From JBCBWG01 sp964579305 (GTDB lineage: Bacteria > Pseudomonadota > Alphaproteobacteria > Rhizobiales > Hyphomicrobiaceae), in NCBI GenBank assembly GCA_964579305.1, contig CAZOGY010000002.1, positions 1-64,000 of the forward strand: DNA of 64,000 nucleotides, given 5' to 3'. Each line of letters starts with the position of its first letter. The stretch's first letter is position 1. The position numbers and the translations under genes were made by a program. Under the pieces are notes generated by a model. That model worked only from the letters and a program-made list of their open reading frames with translations. It ran no database searches and was not told the DNA's origin. Shown piece after piece: positions 1-8,386 of this stretch.

Positions 1-87
1 TTCAAAGATGTCCGCTGCAATCCACGTCACCATGGGGGACAATCTGGAGGATACGATCCGGCCTATCGGCCTAATCCATTGATTTGA
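1..87 (+). other. open frame at window edge, possible 3' end of an upstream gene
   Basis: The first forward frame is open from base 1 and ends at a TGA at 85-87, giving a 28-residue Gly/Pro/Arg/Tyr-rich tail. It could be the C-terminus of a gene that starts before the window, but a second frame is open to a TGA at 80-82 and neither peptide is recognisable. No claim about function can be made. Confidence 0.2.
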
Positions 88-107
88 AATGGAATTTTTT
101 CAATGTC

Positions 108-198
108 TGGCGGAGACGGAGGGATTCGAACCCTCGATACGCGGTTAACGTATACTCCCTTAGCAGGGGAGCGCCTTCAGCCACTCGGCCACGTCTCC
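108..198 (-). tRNA. tRNA-Ser (anticodon GCU)
   Basis: Read on the minus strand, the sequence starts GGAGACGTGGCCGAGTGG and ends with the matching acceptor arm CGTCTCC, a G discriminator and an encoded CCA at 108-110. The T arm carries GGTTCGAATCC. The anticodon loop CTGCTAA sits on a stem of CCC/GGG and gives GCU, which reads AGC/AGU serine codons. The long variable arm is typical of class II serine tRNAs. It lies 197 bp upstream of a divergently oriented hydrolase gene. Confidence 0.96.
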
Positions 199-395
199 AG
201 AGCCGCCTCATATAGCAGTGTCGCTTCGAAAGGGAAACCGCCGCGGGCGAATTTCTCGTGGTGCGCGCAAGCCGTACGAGAACGCCTGCAATACGCGGCA
301 GGTCGGGCCGGCGGGCGCGAACATCCGCCTTGCTTTCGCCGCTGCGAGTTGGCTTACAAGACGAGCGGGTGAGGGCAACTTAGTGATGGTGCGTC

Positions 396-2444
396 ATGGC
401 ACGGGTTGATGTTTTTCGATTTTTGTTCCGGTTGACGGCGAACGGCGCGTCCCGCTCCAACGGTCTGGCGATGACCGCGGTCTGCGGGCTGGTGATCGCG
501 CTGCTGCTTGCGATCAGCGGGTCCAATTCACCGGCGGTGGCGCAGGCTGGGCAGACGCGGCAGCTTGGCACGCTTGCTCTCAGCGACGGTTCCGGGCGGG
601 TCGTGCTGGCCTTGCGCGATGGCCCGCTTAATCTCGGTTCCCTTATCGTGACGGCGAACGGCCGCGGCAGCGTGACCATCGAGCGTATTCGCCTGCTTGA
701 CGCGGAGCGCCGCGGCGCAGTCGTCTATAATCAAAGCCGCGCCTTGAACGGTGGTCAATCCGTCGTTGTCCGCCTGTTGCGTCGGGCGCGTCCGGTCCGC
801 GCGATTGAGGTGAGTTATCGCAACCGGACCGGCCAAATGCGGCTTGTCTTGAACGCCCGCGTGTTGCCCGCCCGGCCAGACAGTGTACCGCTCGCGGAGC
901 GTCTGGCCTGGAACCGGGCGCGATCGTCGAACACGACGGCGGCCTACCGCACGTATCTGCGTGCATTCCCAAATGGCGCTTACCGTCGTCAGGCGTCGGC
1001 CGCATTGCGACGCCTGAGCCGGCGCAGCGCGCCAAGACGGGCGCGCAGGGCAGAGAATTCTGATCGTGAGCTTGGTCGGGGGCGGCGTGCAGCCAGGCCG
1101 CCTCAACCGCCGCGTCCTAATCTCGCAGAGCGGCGGAACCGTGCAGCAGCCCCGCCCGAACGCGGCAATGTGCCGGCCCGGCGAGACGCCGGTCGCGCCA
1201 GTCGGCCGACGGCGCGGTCAGGCAACGTGGGGCGTGGGCTTGCAGCGCAGCCCCGGCAAGTCCAACCGTCTGCGATTTCTTGCGTTGAACAGGGGACGTG
1301 TGCGCCCGTTCAAGTCTTTTATGGCACCAACCGGCGTCCGGAAGGTCGCCAGCCCGCGCTGAAATTTGGCTGGCGCGACGACGGCAAGCTCAATCTGGGG
1401 CGCGCGGTGGTCACGGTGCCGCTTGGTGGCGACCGCCGTGTCGGGCAAGTTCCGGTTCCAGGATGGCTTGACCTGATCTTCTGGCGCATTCCACGCGAGG
1501 GCGATCCGAAACGCCACTTCGTGATCGTGCGCGACAGGATGCGGATGTTTGCCGCCCGCGAGGACTTCGTTTCAGCCGTGCGCCGCTATATGGCGCGCGC
1601 CGCGTTCAAGGACCACGCGTTTGTCTTCGTGCATGGGTATGCCGTCAGCTTTGATGAAGGCCTTAAGCGCACAGCGCAACTGGCCTATGATCTGGGCACG
1701 CCGAACCTCGCCCAATTGGTGGCATCGGGCGGCGTGACATCGCGCGAGCCCCATGCGCCGTTTGGCACGCCGTTTCTTTATAGCTGGCCGTCCAACGGCC
1801 GGTTTGCGGGCTACGTGTCCGACATCGAGAAAGCGCGGCGCGCCGTCGACCACCTGAAGACCTTCCTGAAGCTCGTGATCGAGCAAACTGGCGCCCGGCG
1901 CGTGCACCTGATCGCCCACAGCATGGGCAACGTCGCCCTTCTGAATGCGCTGAAAGAGTATGTCGAAGAGCGCAAAGATGGGCAGCAAGGCGCCGAGCTG
2001 GACCAGGTCGTGCTCGCTGCACCGGACATGTCGCCGCTTGAGTTTGGCCAAATCGCAGGGCGGATCCGGCCGCTCGCTAATGGCATGACGCTTTATGCCT
2101 CGGCGCGGGATGCGGCCATGCTGGCCTCGCGCAATGTCCATGACGGCTATCGCGTCGGCGACGTCGTCGAAGGACGGCCAGCGGCACTGCTTTCGGTTCC
2201 CGGCGTCGCGAAACTGGTCGACACGATCGATATCTCAGACATCACCGACTGCTATTTCTGCTCGGGCCACGTGGAGTACGTGGAACAGCCGGAATTGCTG
2301 GGCGATATTGCGCGGCTGTTGCGACGGGGAACGCGGCCCCCCCATCAACGCTCACCGCAGCTTCAACAAAGGGCGACGTCAGGCGAGCCGTTCTGGCGTT
2401 ATCTACGGGCCGAAGCGCGGCGCCGGCTTCAGCCGCAGCGCTAA
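396..2444 (+). CDS. secreted alpha/beta hydrolase (DUF900-type esterase) with Arg/Pro-rich linker
   Basis: 682 aa. The N-terminus has a hydrophobic signal segment (about 26-45) ending in AVAQ, so export is expected. Residues about 165-210 contain a W..AR.S..AYR.YL..FPNG motif, common in rhizobial exported proteins. Residues about 205-290 are very rich in Arg, Pro and Ala and look disordered. The catalytic part (about 300-650) is a DUF900-type alpha/beta hydrolase: oxyanion-region VFVHGYA near 410, and the nucleophile elbow IAHSMGN with Ser509. Members of this family are predicted esterases or lipases with mostly unknown substrates. The ATG at 396 is the first start after in-frame stops, and its SD is weak. 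The fold call is firm; the substrate is unknown. Confidence 0.85.
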   Translation: MARVDVFRFLFRLTANGASRSNGLAMTAVCGLVIALLLAISGSNSPAVAQAGQTRQLGTLALSDGSGRVVLALRDGPLNLGSLIVTANGRGSVTIERIRLLDAERRGAVVYNQSRALNGGQSVVVRLLRRARPVRAIEVSYRNRTGQMRLVLNARVLPARPDSVPLAERLAWNRARSSNTTAAYRTYLRAFPNGAYRRQASAALRRLSRRSAPRRARRAENSDRELGRGRRAARPPQPPRPNLAERRNRAAAPPERGNVPARRDAGRASRPTARSGNVGRGLAAQPRQVQPSAISCVEQGTCAPVQVFYGTNRRPEGRQPALKFGWRDDGKLNLGRAVVTVPLGGDRRVGQVPVPGWLDLIFWRIPREGDPKRHFVIVRDRMRMFAAREDFVSAVRRYMARAAFKDHAFVFVHGYAVSFDEGLKRTAQLAYDLGTPNLAQLVASGGVTSREPHAPFGTPFLYSWPSNGRFAGYVSDIEKARRAVDHLKTFLKLVIEQTGARRVHLIAHSMGNVALLNALKEYVEERKDGQQGAELDQVVLAAPDMSPLEFGQIAGRIRPLANGMTLYASARDAAMLASRNVHDGYRVGDVVEGRPAALLSVPGVAKLVDTIDISDITDCYFCSGHVEYVEQPELLGDIARLLRRGTRPPHQRSPQLQQRATSGEPFWRYLRAEARRRLQPQR

Positions 2445-2584
2445 CCGCTTCAGCGCACATCGCCCTGGCGCGGCTGAAGGGTGCTGCGTGCCGACGCGGT
2501 TGCGTGCGGGGCCCCCTGCGGCGCGTTGACATTGCGGCGGCTTCGCGTTCCCCTCAAGTGGTGCGGGGGTTGGAGGTGTGTGTG

Positions 2585-3208
2585 GTGCTCAAGATCTATG
2601 GACGCGCGAACTCGATCAACGTGCGCAAGGTCCTTTGGGTGTGCGACGAGATCGGGCTTGGTTTTGAACGATCCGATTTCGGGCGTGGCTATACGCCGAC
2701 CAGCGATCCCGAATTTCTCAAGGTGAGCACGTTCGGCGTCGTACCCGTCATTGATGATGACGGCTTCATTTTACGCGAGAGCCAGGCGATCGTGCGCTAT
2801 CTCTTGAGCAAGCACGAACGCGATGACCTCTATCCGACCGACCTGAAGACGCGCGCGCGCATCGAAGCCTGGATGGATTGGGCGGCCACAGACGTCTATG
2901 CCGATATTCGGCCCGTCGTCCATGCGCTTGTCTTCAAAACACCGGGGTTCGAAGATCCGGTCATGCTCGACAAAGCGATTGCCGCGTGGGGCGCTCACAT
3001 GCACCGCTTGGACGCGTATCTTGCAACCCACGGGCCCTATTTGATGGGCGAGACGTTCACCGCGGCCGACATTCCCACTGGGCTTGGTGTCAACAGGTGG
3101 TATGAAATCGCGTTTGAAAAGCCGAAACTTGAGCACGTCGCCGGCTACTATGAGCGGCTGAAAGAACGGCCCGCGTTTCGCACGCATGGTGCCAACGGGC
3201 TGCCTTGA
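2585..3208 (+). CDS. glutathione S-transferase family protein
   Basis: 207 aa from the chosen GTG at 2585. GGAGG at 2572-2576 gives 8 bases of spacing to it; GTG codons at 2576 and 2582 are the alternatives. The N-terminal thioredoxin-like domain starts MLKIYGRANS and includes the cis-Pro/ESQAI glutathione-binding region (TFGVVPVI then LRESQAIVRYL, about residues 44-70). The helical C-terminal domain follows (about 85-205) and contains the family signature region FTAADIPTG. GSTs conjugate or reduce electrophiles in the cytoplasm; the subclass and substrate cannot be told here. It is co-directional with the hydrolase upstream. Confidence 0.9.
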   Translation: MLKIYGRANSINVRKVLWVCDEIGLGFERSDFGRGYTPTSDPEFLKVSTFGVVPVIDDDGFILRESQAIVRYLLSKHERDDLYPTDLKTRARIEAWMDWAATDVYADIRPVVHALVFKTPGFEDPVMLDKAIAAWGAHMHRLDAYLATHGPYLMGETFTAADIPTGLGVNRWYEIAFEKPKLEHVAGYYERLKERPAFRTHGANGLP

Positions 3209-3281
3209 AGCGGAGCCATGGCCCCTTCAAGCGGGGCGGAAGCGTCGGCGCAATGCACCGGCCAGGCTGAAGGAGGACGTC

Positions 3282-3908
3282 ATGCGTCGGCCATCACTTT
3301 GGAGCATGCCAGTCACGCGTCGCGATGCGGGCGTTGGCGCGAACGTCTCAGCATGGGCAGCGGCTTTTTTACTCTGCGGGGTTTGGAATTTGGTGGCGGC
3401 AGCGGCTCCGGCGGAAGCTGGGACGCGGCTTTGCGTGACCTGCGCGGCGCCTGACGTGACGTATGTCTGCACGGCGCCGGAGGGCCTGGAAAAGCTTCCC
3501 GAGACCGCGCGCAAGCGGGCGCTCAGCTATGTGTGCGCGCGCCAGATTGCGCAGGTTCATGGTCATCGATCGTGCCGGGTCCAGGTGCGCTCGGATTTTC
3601 CGTGCCGCGGCAAGCGGTTCGTCGTGAGCGCCCTTCCCAAGGCCGCACCACCGCCATCCACTATGGACGCTGACAACAGCCGTGATCCGGCCAAGTCCAA
3701 GGACGCGACAGCGCGCAAAGAACCGCGCAAGGATCGTCCTCCAAAGACGGTCGTGGAGTTGGCCAAGCGCACGGCTGAAGCCTCAAAGAAAGGGCTCGAC
3801 GAAGCGACCGGCACCGTCAAAAAGGCCGGCGAAACAATCACAGACACCGTCACCGACACGCTTCAGCAAAGCTGGACATGCCTGTCGTCACTCTTCAACG
3901 ACTGCTGA
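3282..3908 (+). CDS. hypothetical exported protein with cysteine-rich N-terminal half
   Basis: 208 aa. The start at 3282 is chosen because AGGAGGAC lies just upstream at 3270-3277; the longer reading frame has no such site. A hydrophobic segment (about residues 24-46) ending APAEAG looks like a signal peptide. The mature part has several paired cysteines (LCVTCAAP, TYVCTAP, YVCARQ, HRSCRV, FPCRGK), suggesting disulfides in the periplasm. A Lys/Pro-rich stretch follows, then a helix of KKAGETITDTVTDTL type, then a final Cys pair (TCLSSLFNDC). I do not recognise a family. It converges with the Sel1-like gene at 3938. Confidence 0.7.
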   Translation: MRRPSLWSMPVTRRDAGVGANVSAWAAAFLLCGVWNLVAAAAPAEAGTRLCVTCAAPDVTYVCTAPEGLEKLPETARKRALSYVCARQIAQVHGHRSCRVQVRSDFPCRGKRFVVSALPKAAPPPSTMDADNSRDPAKSKDATARKEPRKDRPPKTVVELAKRTAEASKKGLDEATGTVKKAGETITDTVTDTLQQSWTCLSSLFNDC

Positions 3909-3937
3909 TCGCAACGAACCTGCGGCGGGAAGCGTCT

Positions 3938-4231
3938 TCAAGCCGAGGTGCGGGGCGCTTTCAGCCATTCGCGGGCTTTGCGCTGTGCCAAGGCCACGTC
4001 CTTGCGTGACAGCTCATTGGCGATCTCGGTGCGCAGGGACCGGGCGACATCGTGACCGCGTGATGCTGCGAGGTTGAACCACATGTGGGCCGCGACGAGA
4101 TCGGTCGGGACGCCGCGCCCGGCGCTGTAGCGCAAGCCCGCCTCGTACATGTCTTCTGCCGTCATGAACGGCGCGGCCGTTGCGCCATGCCCACCGTCGA
4201 CCGTCTGGATTGCTGTGTCCCAACGTGCCAT
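3938..4231 (-). CDS. small Sel1-like repeat protein
   Basis: 97 aa. The ATG at 4231 is preceded by GGAGAGGA on the minus strand and is preferred over the longer frame. The centre contains one Sel1-type unit: MYEAGLRYSAGRG, then DLVAAHMWFNLAASRG. This is the alternating alanine/glycine pattern of Sel1/TPR-like helices. Proteins of this size with one or two Sel1 units are common in alphaproteobacteria and are presumed to mediate protein contacts. There is no signal peptide. The C-terminus is charged (RKDVALAQRKAREWL). Confidence 0.75.
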   Translation of the reverse strand: MARWDTAIQTVDGGHGATAAPFMTAEDMYEAGLRYSAGRGVPTDLVAAHMWFNLAASRGHDVARSLRTEIANELSRKDVALAQRKAREWLKAPRTSA

Positions 4232-4632
4232 GTTGCGTCCTCTCCAGTAAATGCCGGTGTCGCTGTGGTGACCGGCTTGTCTCCTCAATCAAACTCAAGC
4301 GTCAGGGCGCGGTGCTTGGCCTTTCTGCTGCAGAGGCCGCCCGCGAACGCGAGGTTTGAGAAAGATTGGCCGTGGCCAGACGGAAATTTGGTTAACGCAA
4401 AGCATTTTCTTATGCCTAATCAGCTTTTTGCCGATTTTTTCGTCGGCGCTGTCTGATTTTTATTGCGTTCGCCATTGCCAATCCTTGCGAAAATCAGTGA
4501 CCGACTTCGGCTGTGATGCAATCGAGCAACTGCGTTGTCTGCCCGCTCGTGTGCTTGGCGTTCTGCCTAATCCTTGTCACCGAGATATCCGCTATCTCGA
4601 CGCTAATGGGTTCGCGTTGAGTGGGGGGTCAC
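4232..4632 (+). other. intergenic region between divergent genes
   Basis: About 400 bp with no convincing gene. The stretch 4340-4500 is visibly more AT-rich than its surroundings (AAATTTGGTTAACG, runs of T near 4434-4460), as expected for promoter DNA serving the Sel1-like gene on the minus strand and the lipoprotein gene on the plus strand. Short open frames across it lack ribosome-binding sites and family resemblance. Confidence 0.4.
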
Positions 4633-4884
4633 GTGCGGAACAAGGTCGCCACGATTTTGGTCATGCCGGCATTGGTGTGTGTGCTTTGCGGTTGTGCCAG
4701 CACACCGCAATTGATGGGCGCGGGGCGGCCACAGGCTGTTACAGGCGCCGCCGGAAGCGAGCCGGGCGATTTTGAACAAATGAAACGTTCACTGTCTTCG
4801 CAAAAAACGCTGGGCAGCCAGGTTCTCGCTGGCCTCGCCGTTGAACGGGTCATCGGCCGCGCGCCGGACACAGGGCGCTGGTGA
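4633..4884 (+). CDS. small lipoprotein
   Basis: 83 aa from GTG at 4633, placed five bases after a GGGGGGT ribosome-binding sequence; a GTG at 4621 would add only four residues. The N-terminus is a lipoprotein signal: RNK, a hydrophobic core, then LCGC as the lipobox with acylation expected at the Cys before ASTP. The mature peptide is short, polar and ends ERVIGRAPDTGRW. No family is recognised. A role in the outer membrane or periplasm is inferred from the lipobox alone. Confidence 0.65.
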   Translation: MRNKVATILVMPALVCVLCGCASTPQLMGAGRPQAVTGAAGSEPGDFEQMKRSLSSQKTLGSQVLAGLAVERVIGRAPDTGRW

Positions 4885-4933
4885 TCGCCAGATTCGAAAG
4901 ACGCAGGTGTGGGGTCGATGCCGCCATCGGCAC

Positions 4934-6574
4934 TTACTCGACCATGCGCGCCCACTGAAAGTGAAAGACATTGTCAGCGCGCGGCTGCACTTGGACGTGC
5001 GTTGACACACCCCAAGCCAAGACTTGCTGATGCAGCGGCACGTACGCGATGTCGTCGGTTGTCAAGCGAAACGCGCGCTCGATCAATGCATTGCGCGCAG
5101 GCGTATCTGTTTCCACTTGGATTTGATCGGCCAATTCATCAACCTGGGTGTTGCAATAGCCACCGAGGTTGAACAAGCCGCGCTGAGGGTCACGGGTCCG
5201 GCAGCCGTGAAGTTTATGCAGGACATTCCAGGCGTCGAGCGAACCGGGGGTCCAGCCGAGTAAATAGAAAGAAGTTGCATAGCCGCCGGAACTCAAGACC
5301 TTTGCGAAGAATTGCGCTTTTTCCTGTGTTTCCAATTTCACGCTGATGCCGACCCGGGCAAGCATGGCCACCACTGCCTGGCAAATCGCTGCATCGTTGA
5401 CATAGCGGTTCGTGGGGCAGTCCATGCCTGTTGCGAAGCCATCTTCGTATCCAGCCGCTTTCAAGAGCGCGCGGGCTGCATCCGGGTCATAAGGGGGCCG
5501 GTCGACCGGTTTTTTGGGTGCAAAAAGTTCCGGCGCAACCATCATCGCCGTTGGGCGTGACTGCCCGCGCATGATTTTGTCCTGAATCGCTTTGATATCG
5601 ATGGCGCGATAAACGGCCTCGCGCACGCGGCGATCCTGAAACGGATTGCGTTCGGCCTGATCGCCGTCGATCAACGCGTTGCGATGATGGTCGAAACCCA
5701 GGAAGATCGTGCGCAGTTCCGGTGTGACGACGAGCCTGGCGCTGTCACTTTCCCCAATACGCGCATGGTATTGGACAGGGATTGGAAATGCCACGTCGAT
5801 TGCGCCAGACAACAGCGCTGCGGCGCGCGTCGCTGGTGACATAATCGGTGTGAAAATGACGCGATCAATGTTGTGTGTCGCTTTTCCCCACCAGTCTCGG
5901 TTGGCTTCAAAGACCGTGTTATTTCCGACCTCGTGGGTGACGATCCGGAATGGACCTGTTCCATTCGCGTGACGCGTCGCGAAGTTGCCCACCGGCTTGT
6001 TTTTGCCTGCGACTTCAAGGGCCTGGTGTTCCAGCACCCATTCCCGGTCCATGATCGGCCACATTGCCCATTCGGAAAGCAATGTCGGATTGGGCTTTGG
6101 CAAGATCACGTCGACCGTCAGATCATCAATTTTGATAAATCGCGTTTCGGCGGGCACACGGGAACGGATGCCAGAGGTTTCGGAACGGACACGCTCAGCC
6201 GAAAAGAGCACATCGTCTGCATTGAATGAATTACCGTTGTGAAAACGAACGCCTGACCTCAAGAAAAACCGCCAATGAACCGGTGAAATTTTTTGCCATT
6301 TGTGGGCGAGGCCAGGGCGGATCACGAGATCTGCATCGCGCGTCACCAGACCTTCATAGACGTTGGTCAAAATCCCAATGGTAAAGGTTTCATTAACGGC
6401 GTAGGGGTCAAGCGTAATCAACGAACCCTGCGTGGCAAACCGCAAGGTTTTTGGTTCCGCGCGGACCGATGAAGTCGTTACCGCAACAAGCAATGTCACG
6501 GCTGCGGCGAGCACAGTGATCAAGAGGCGGAAAAACGCGCAGTCTCGTGCCATCAAACGATATTCGCGCTGCAT
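4934..6574 (-). CDS. ABC transporter substrate-binding protein, family 5 (peptide/nickel type)
   Basis: 546 aa. The ATG at 6574 has GGGGTG five bases upstream; a TTG at 6589 is a weaker option. A signal peptide runs to about residue 40 (LLITVLAAAVTLLVAV, then SSVRA). The rest is a full SBP_bac_5 protein: TLRFATQGSLITLDPY at the start, a KWQKISPVHWRFFLR block, then FHNGNSFNADDV, and the late Asp-Pro-Asp segment PYDPDAARALLKAAGY. Such proteins bind oligopeptides or similar solutes in the periplasm for an ABC importer. No permease or ATPase gene adjoins it, so it is an orphan that may feed the system at 52-58 kb or another one elsewhere. Confidence 0.9.
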   Translation of the reverse strand: MQREYRLMARDCAFFRLLITVLAAAVTLLVAVTTSSVRAEPKTLRFATQGSLITLDPYAVNETFTIGILTNVYEGLVTRDADLVIRPGLAHKWQKISPVHWRFFLRSGVRFHNGNSFNADDVLFSAERVRSETSGIRSRVPAETRFIKIDDLTVDVILPKPNPTLLSEWAMWPIMDREWVLEHQALEVAGKNKPVGNFATRHANGTGPFRIVTHEVGNNTVFEANRDWWGKATHNIDRVIFTPIMSPATRAAALLSGAIDVAFPIPVQYHARIGESDSARLVVTPELRTIFLGFDHHRNALIDGDQAERNPFQDRRVREAVYRAIDIKAIQDKIMRGQSRPTAMMVAPELFAPKKPVDRPPYDPDAARALLKAAGYEDGFATGMDCPTNRYVNDAAICQAVVAMLARVGISVKLETQEKAQFFAKVLSSGGYATSFYLLGWTPGSLDAWNVLHKLHGCRTRDPQRGLFNLGGYCNTQVDELADQIQVETDTPARNALIERAFRLTTDDIAYVPLHQQVLAWGVSTHVQVQPRADNVFHFQWARMVE

Positions 6575-6779
6575 CGCATCACCCCACAAACAAATGTCAG
6601 CAAACGGCCCCGATTAGGGCCGATGCAGAACCTCTTGTGTACGGTGCTTAATCGCCTAATCTCAAAATAAAGTTTGCGGGAACATGAAAATGATACACGT
6701 CAGAAACGATGTCTATACTGTATATTTTTTTGTGCCAGCCAAAGCTGTGGGCTTGGTGTTGGCGCCAAACGTTGACGCC

Positions 6780-6820
6780 AATTGTCAGACACGCGCAATC
6801 AAATCATTTTGCTGACAATT
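6780..6820. promoter_or_regulatory. inverted repeat AATTGTCAG...CTGACAATT in an AT-rich intergenic region
   Basis: A perfect 9-bp inverted repeat (6780-6788 and 6812-6820) with a 23-bp spacer lies between the UbiB-like kinase stop and the binding-protein promoter. A 10-bp palindrome TTGGCGCCAA (6759-6768) and a 6-bp hairpin CGGCCC/GGGCCG (6604-6621) lie in the same gap. These could be operators for the binding-protein gene, or the first could be part of the kinase transcript end, although no T-run follows on the minus strand. Confidence 0.35.
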
Positions 6821-6834
6821 TCGCCTGCTGCGAA

Positions 6835-8214
6835 CTATCCGGCCGGCCGCCCCTCCGCGTCGGGCAGCTCCAACCCCACCGCACCAAACATCGTTTGTTG
6901 ACGTTGGGCGACGGTTTCGCGTTGAAACCCTTCGATTTGCTCATTGAACAAACGATACCAGTTCTGGCTGGCACCCAGATGAAGAAATACACCGCCTAAA
7001 CCTATGGCAGCGCGGTCCATAAAAACGAACTCGCGGGGAATCTTCACCGGCCCCTTCTCTTTTAAAATTTTATGAACGGCAAATGCCTCCTTGCGGCCGT
7101 AGTCACCAGGCGCGACGTCTTGCGCCACGGTCCGCTCACGATCATCCAAAAGCGGACCGTAGATAAACCGGGCCCAAATCGACATCGCATCAATCAGTTC
7201 ATTCGTCAGACCTTCGAAGCCCCAGCTCTCATATGCCGCAACGACCTGATCGCGATTATCGCGCAAAAGCCCGGTGTAAAGATCGATAACGCCTTGAACA
7301 AAGGCCGGTGGAAACTTCCGAATGCAACCGTAGTCGAGCAAATTCAATCCGGCCGGCGCACCGTCCTCGCTGAAAACCGTGTAATTGCCCAAGTGCGGAT
7401 CGCCGTGGATCACGCCATAATGGCTGAATGGATGCCACCAGGCTTTGAAGAGCGCTTCGGCAATGCGATTGCGATCCTCAATCGGTGCATCTTTGAAAGT
7501 CATCAAACGCGCGCCTTCAAGCCAGCCCATGCTCAAAAGGCGGCCGGACGACAGGTTTGGGTAGACATCCGGGACTGTTACCATTGGCTCGTCGCGAAGA
7601 ATGCGCGCATACAGGGCGATGTGTTTGGCCTCAAGCGTATAGTCCAGTTCCTCGCGCAGGCGCGCAGAGATTTCGCGGAACATCTCGCGGGTGTCGACAG
7701 CTGGGTTCATGCGGCCGTGGATTGAGAAAATAACCCGCAGTTGGTTCAAGTCGGCTTCCACGGCCGATTGCATATCCGGGTATTGCAACTTGCAGGCGAG
7801 GGGTATGCCGTCCAAGGCAACAGCGCGGTGGACCTGGCCGAGCGAGGCGGAGGCTGCGGCTTCGGTTTCAAACGAGCGGAATTTCTCACGCCAATCGTCG
7901 CCAAGTTCGACCTTCATGCGGCGTTTGACAAAGCCAGGACCCATCGGCGGTGCATCGGCCTGAAGCTGGGCCAGCTCGCGCGCGTATTCGGGTGGCAGCG
8001 CCTCCGGTATCGTCGAGAGGAGCTGCGCGACCTTCATCAGCGGTCCCTTGAGCCCGCCAAGGGCCTGAGCCAGCGCTGCAGCATCGCGTGCATTATCGAT
8101 TTGACCACCAAACAGACGCTGGGTCGCGACTCGCGCGGCAACTCCGCCGATGTTTGTGCCAACGCGCGCATAACGCGCTGCGCGGGCTGACAGGCGATTT
8201 TGCTCGTTGCTCAT
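6835..8214 (-). CDS. ABC1/UbiB (AarF) family atypical kinase
   Basis: 459 aa from ATG 8214; an ATG at 8244 is possible and neither has a strong SD. The family hallmarks are present: an N-terminal KVAQ version of the KxGQ motif in PLMKVAQLLSTIPEALPPE; the Ala-rich nucleotide loop EAAASASLGQVHRA; the catalytic loop IHGDPHLGNYTV; and the metal-binding LLDYGCIRKF in place of DFG. ADCK/UbiB proteins bind ATP and support ubiquinone biosynthesis or lipid traffic. This one lacks the C-terminal transmembrane hairpins of E. coli UbiB, so it is probably cytosolic or membrane-associated. The Ala replacing Gly in KxGQ is a visible deviation. Confidence 0.88.
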   Translation of the reverse strand: MSNEQNRLSARAARYARVGTNIGGVAARVATQRLFGGQIDNARDAAALAQALGGLKGPLMKVAQLLSTIPEALPPEYARELAQLQADAPPMGPGFVKRRMKVELGDDWREKFRSFETEAAASASLGQVHRAVALDGIPLACKLQYPDMQSAVEADLNQLRVIFSIHGRMNPAVDTREMFREISARLREELDYTLEAKHIALYARILRDEPMVTVPDVYPNLSSGRLLSMGWLEGARLMTFKDAPIEDRNRIAEALFKAWWHPFSHYGVIHGDPHLGNYTVFSEDGAPAGLNLLDYGCIRKFPPAFVQGVIDLYTGLLRDNRDQVVAAYESWGFEGLTNELIDAMSIWARFIYGPLLDDRERTVAQDVAPGDYGRKEAFAVHKILKEKGPVKIPREFVFMDRAAIGLGGVFLHLGASQNWYRLFNEQIEGFQRETVAQRQQTMFGAVGLELPDAEGRPAG

Positions 8215-8386
8215 GGTCGAAGGGGACTCACTTTTGATCATCATTGCTTTGGTATGGGCTGACCGGACCTGACGGTGCGGGTCAGCTGGCGTTCCGTGGA
8301 CTTATACGTGGGCGCGGTCGCATAGATCGACGAGGGGGCGCTGCGTCGCGCTGGCGCAAGCGGGCAACTTGGCCCAACGTAACCCC

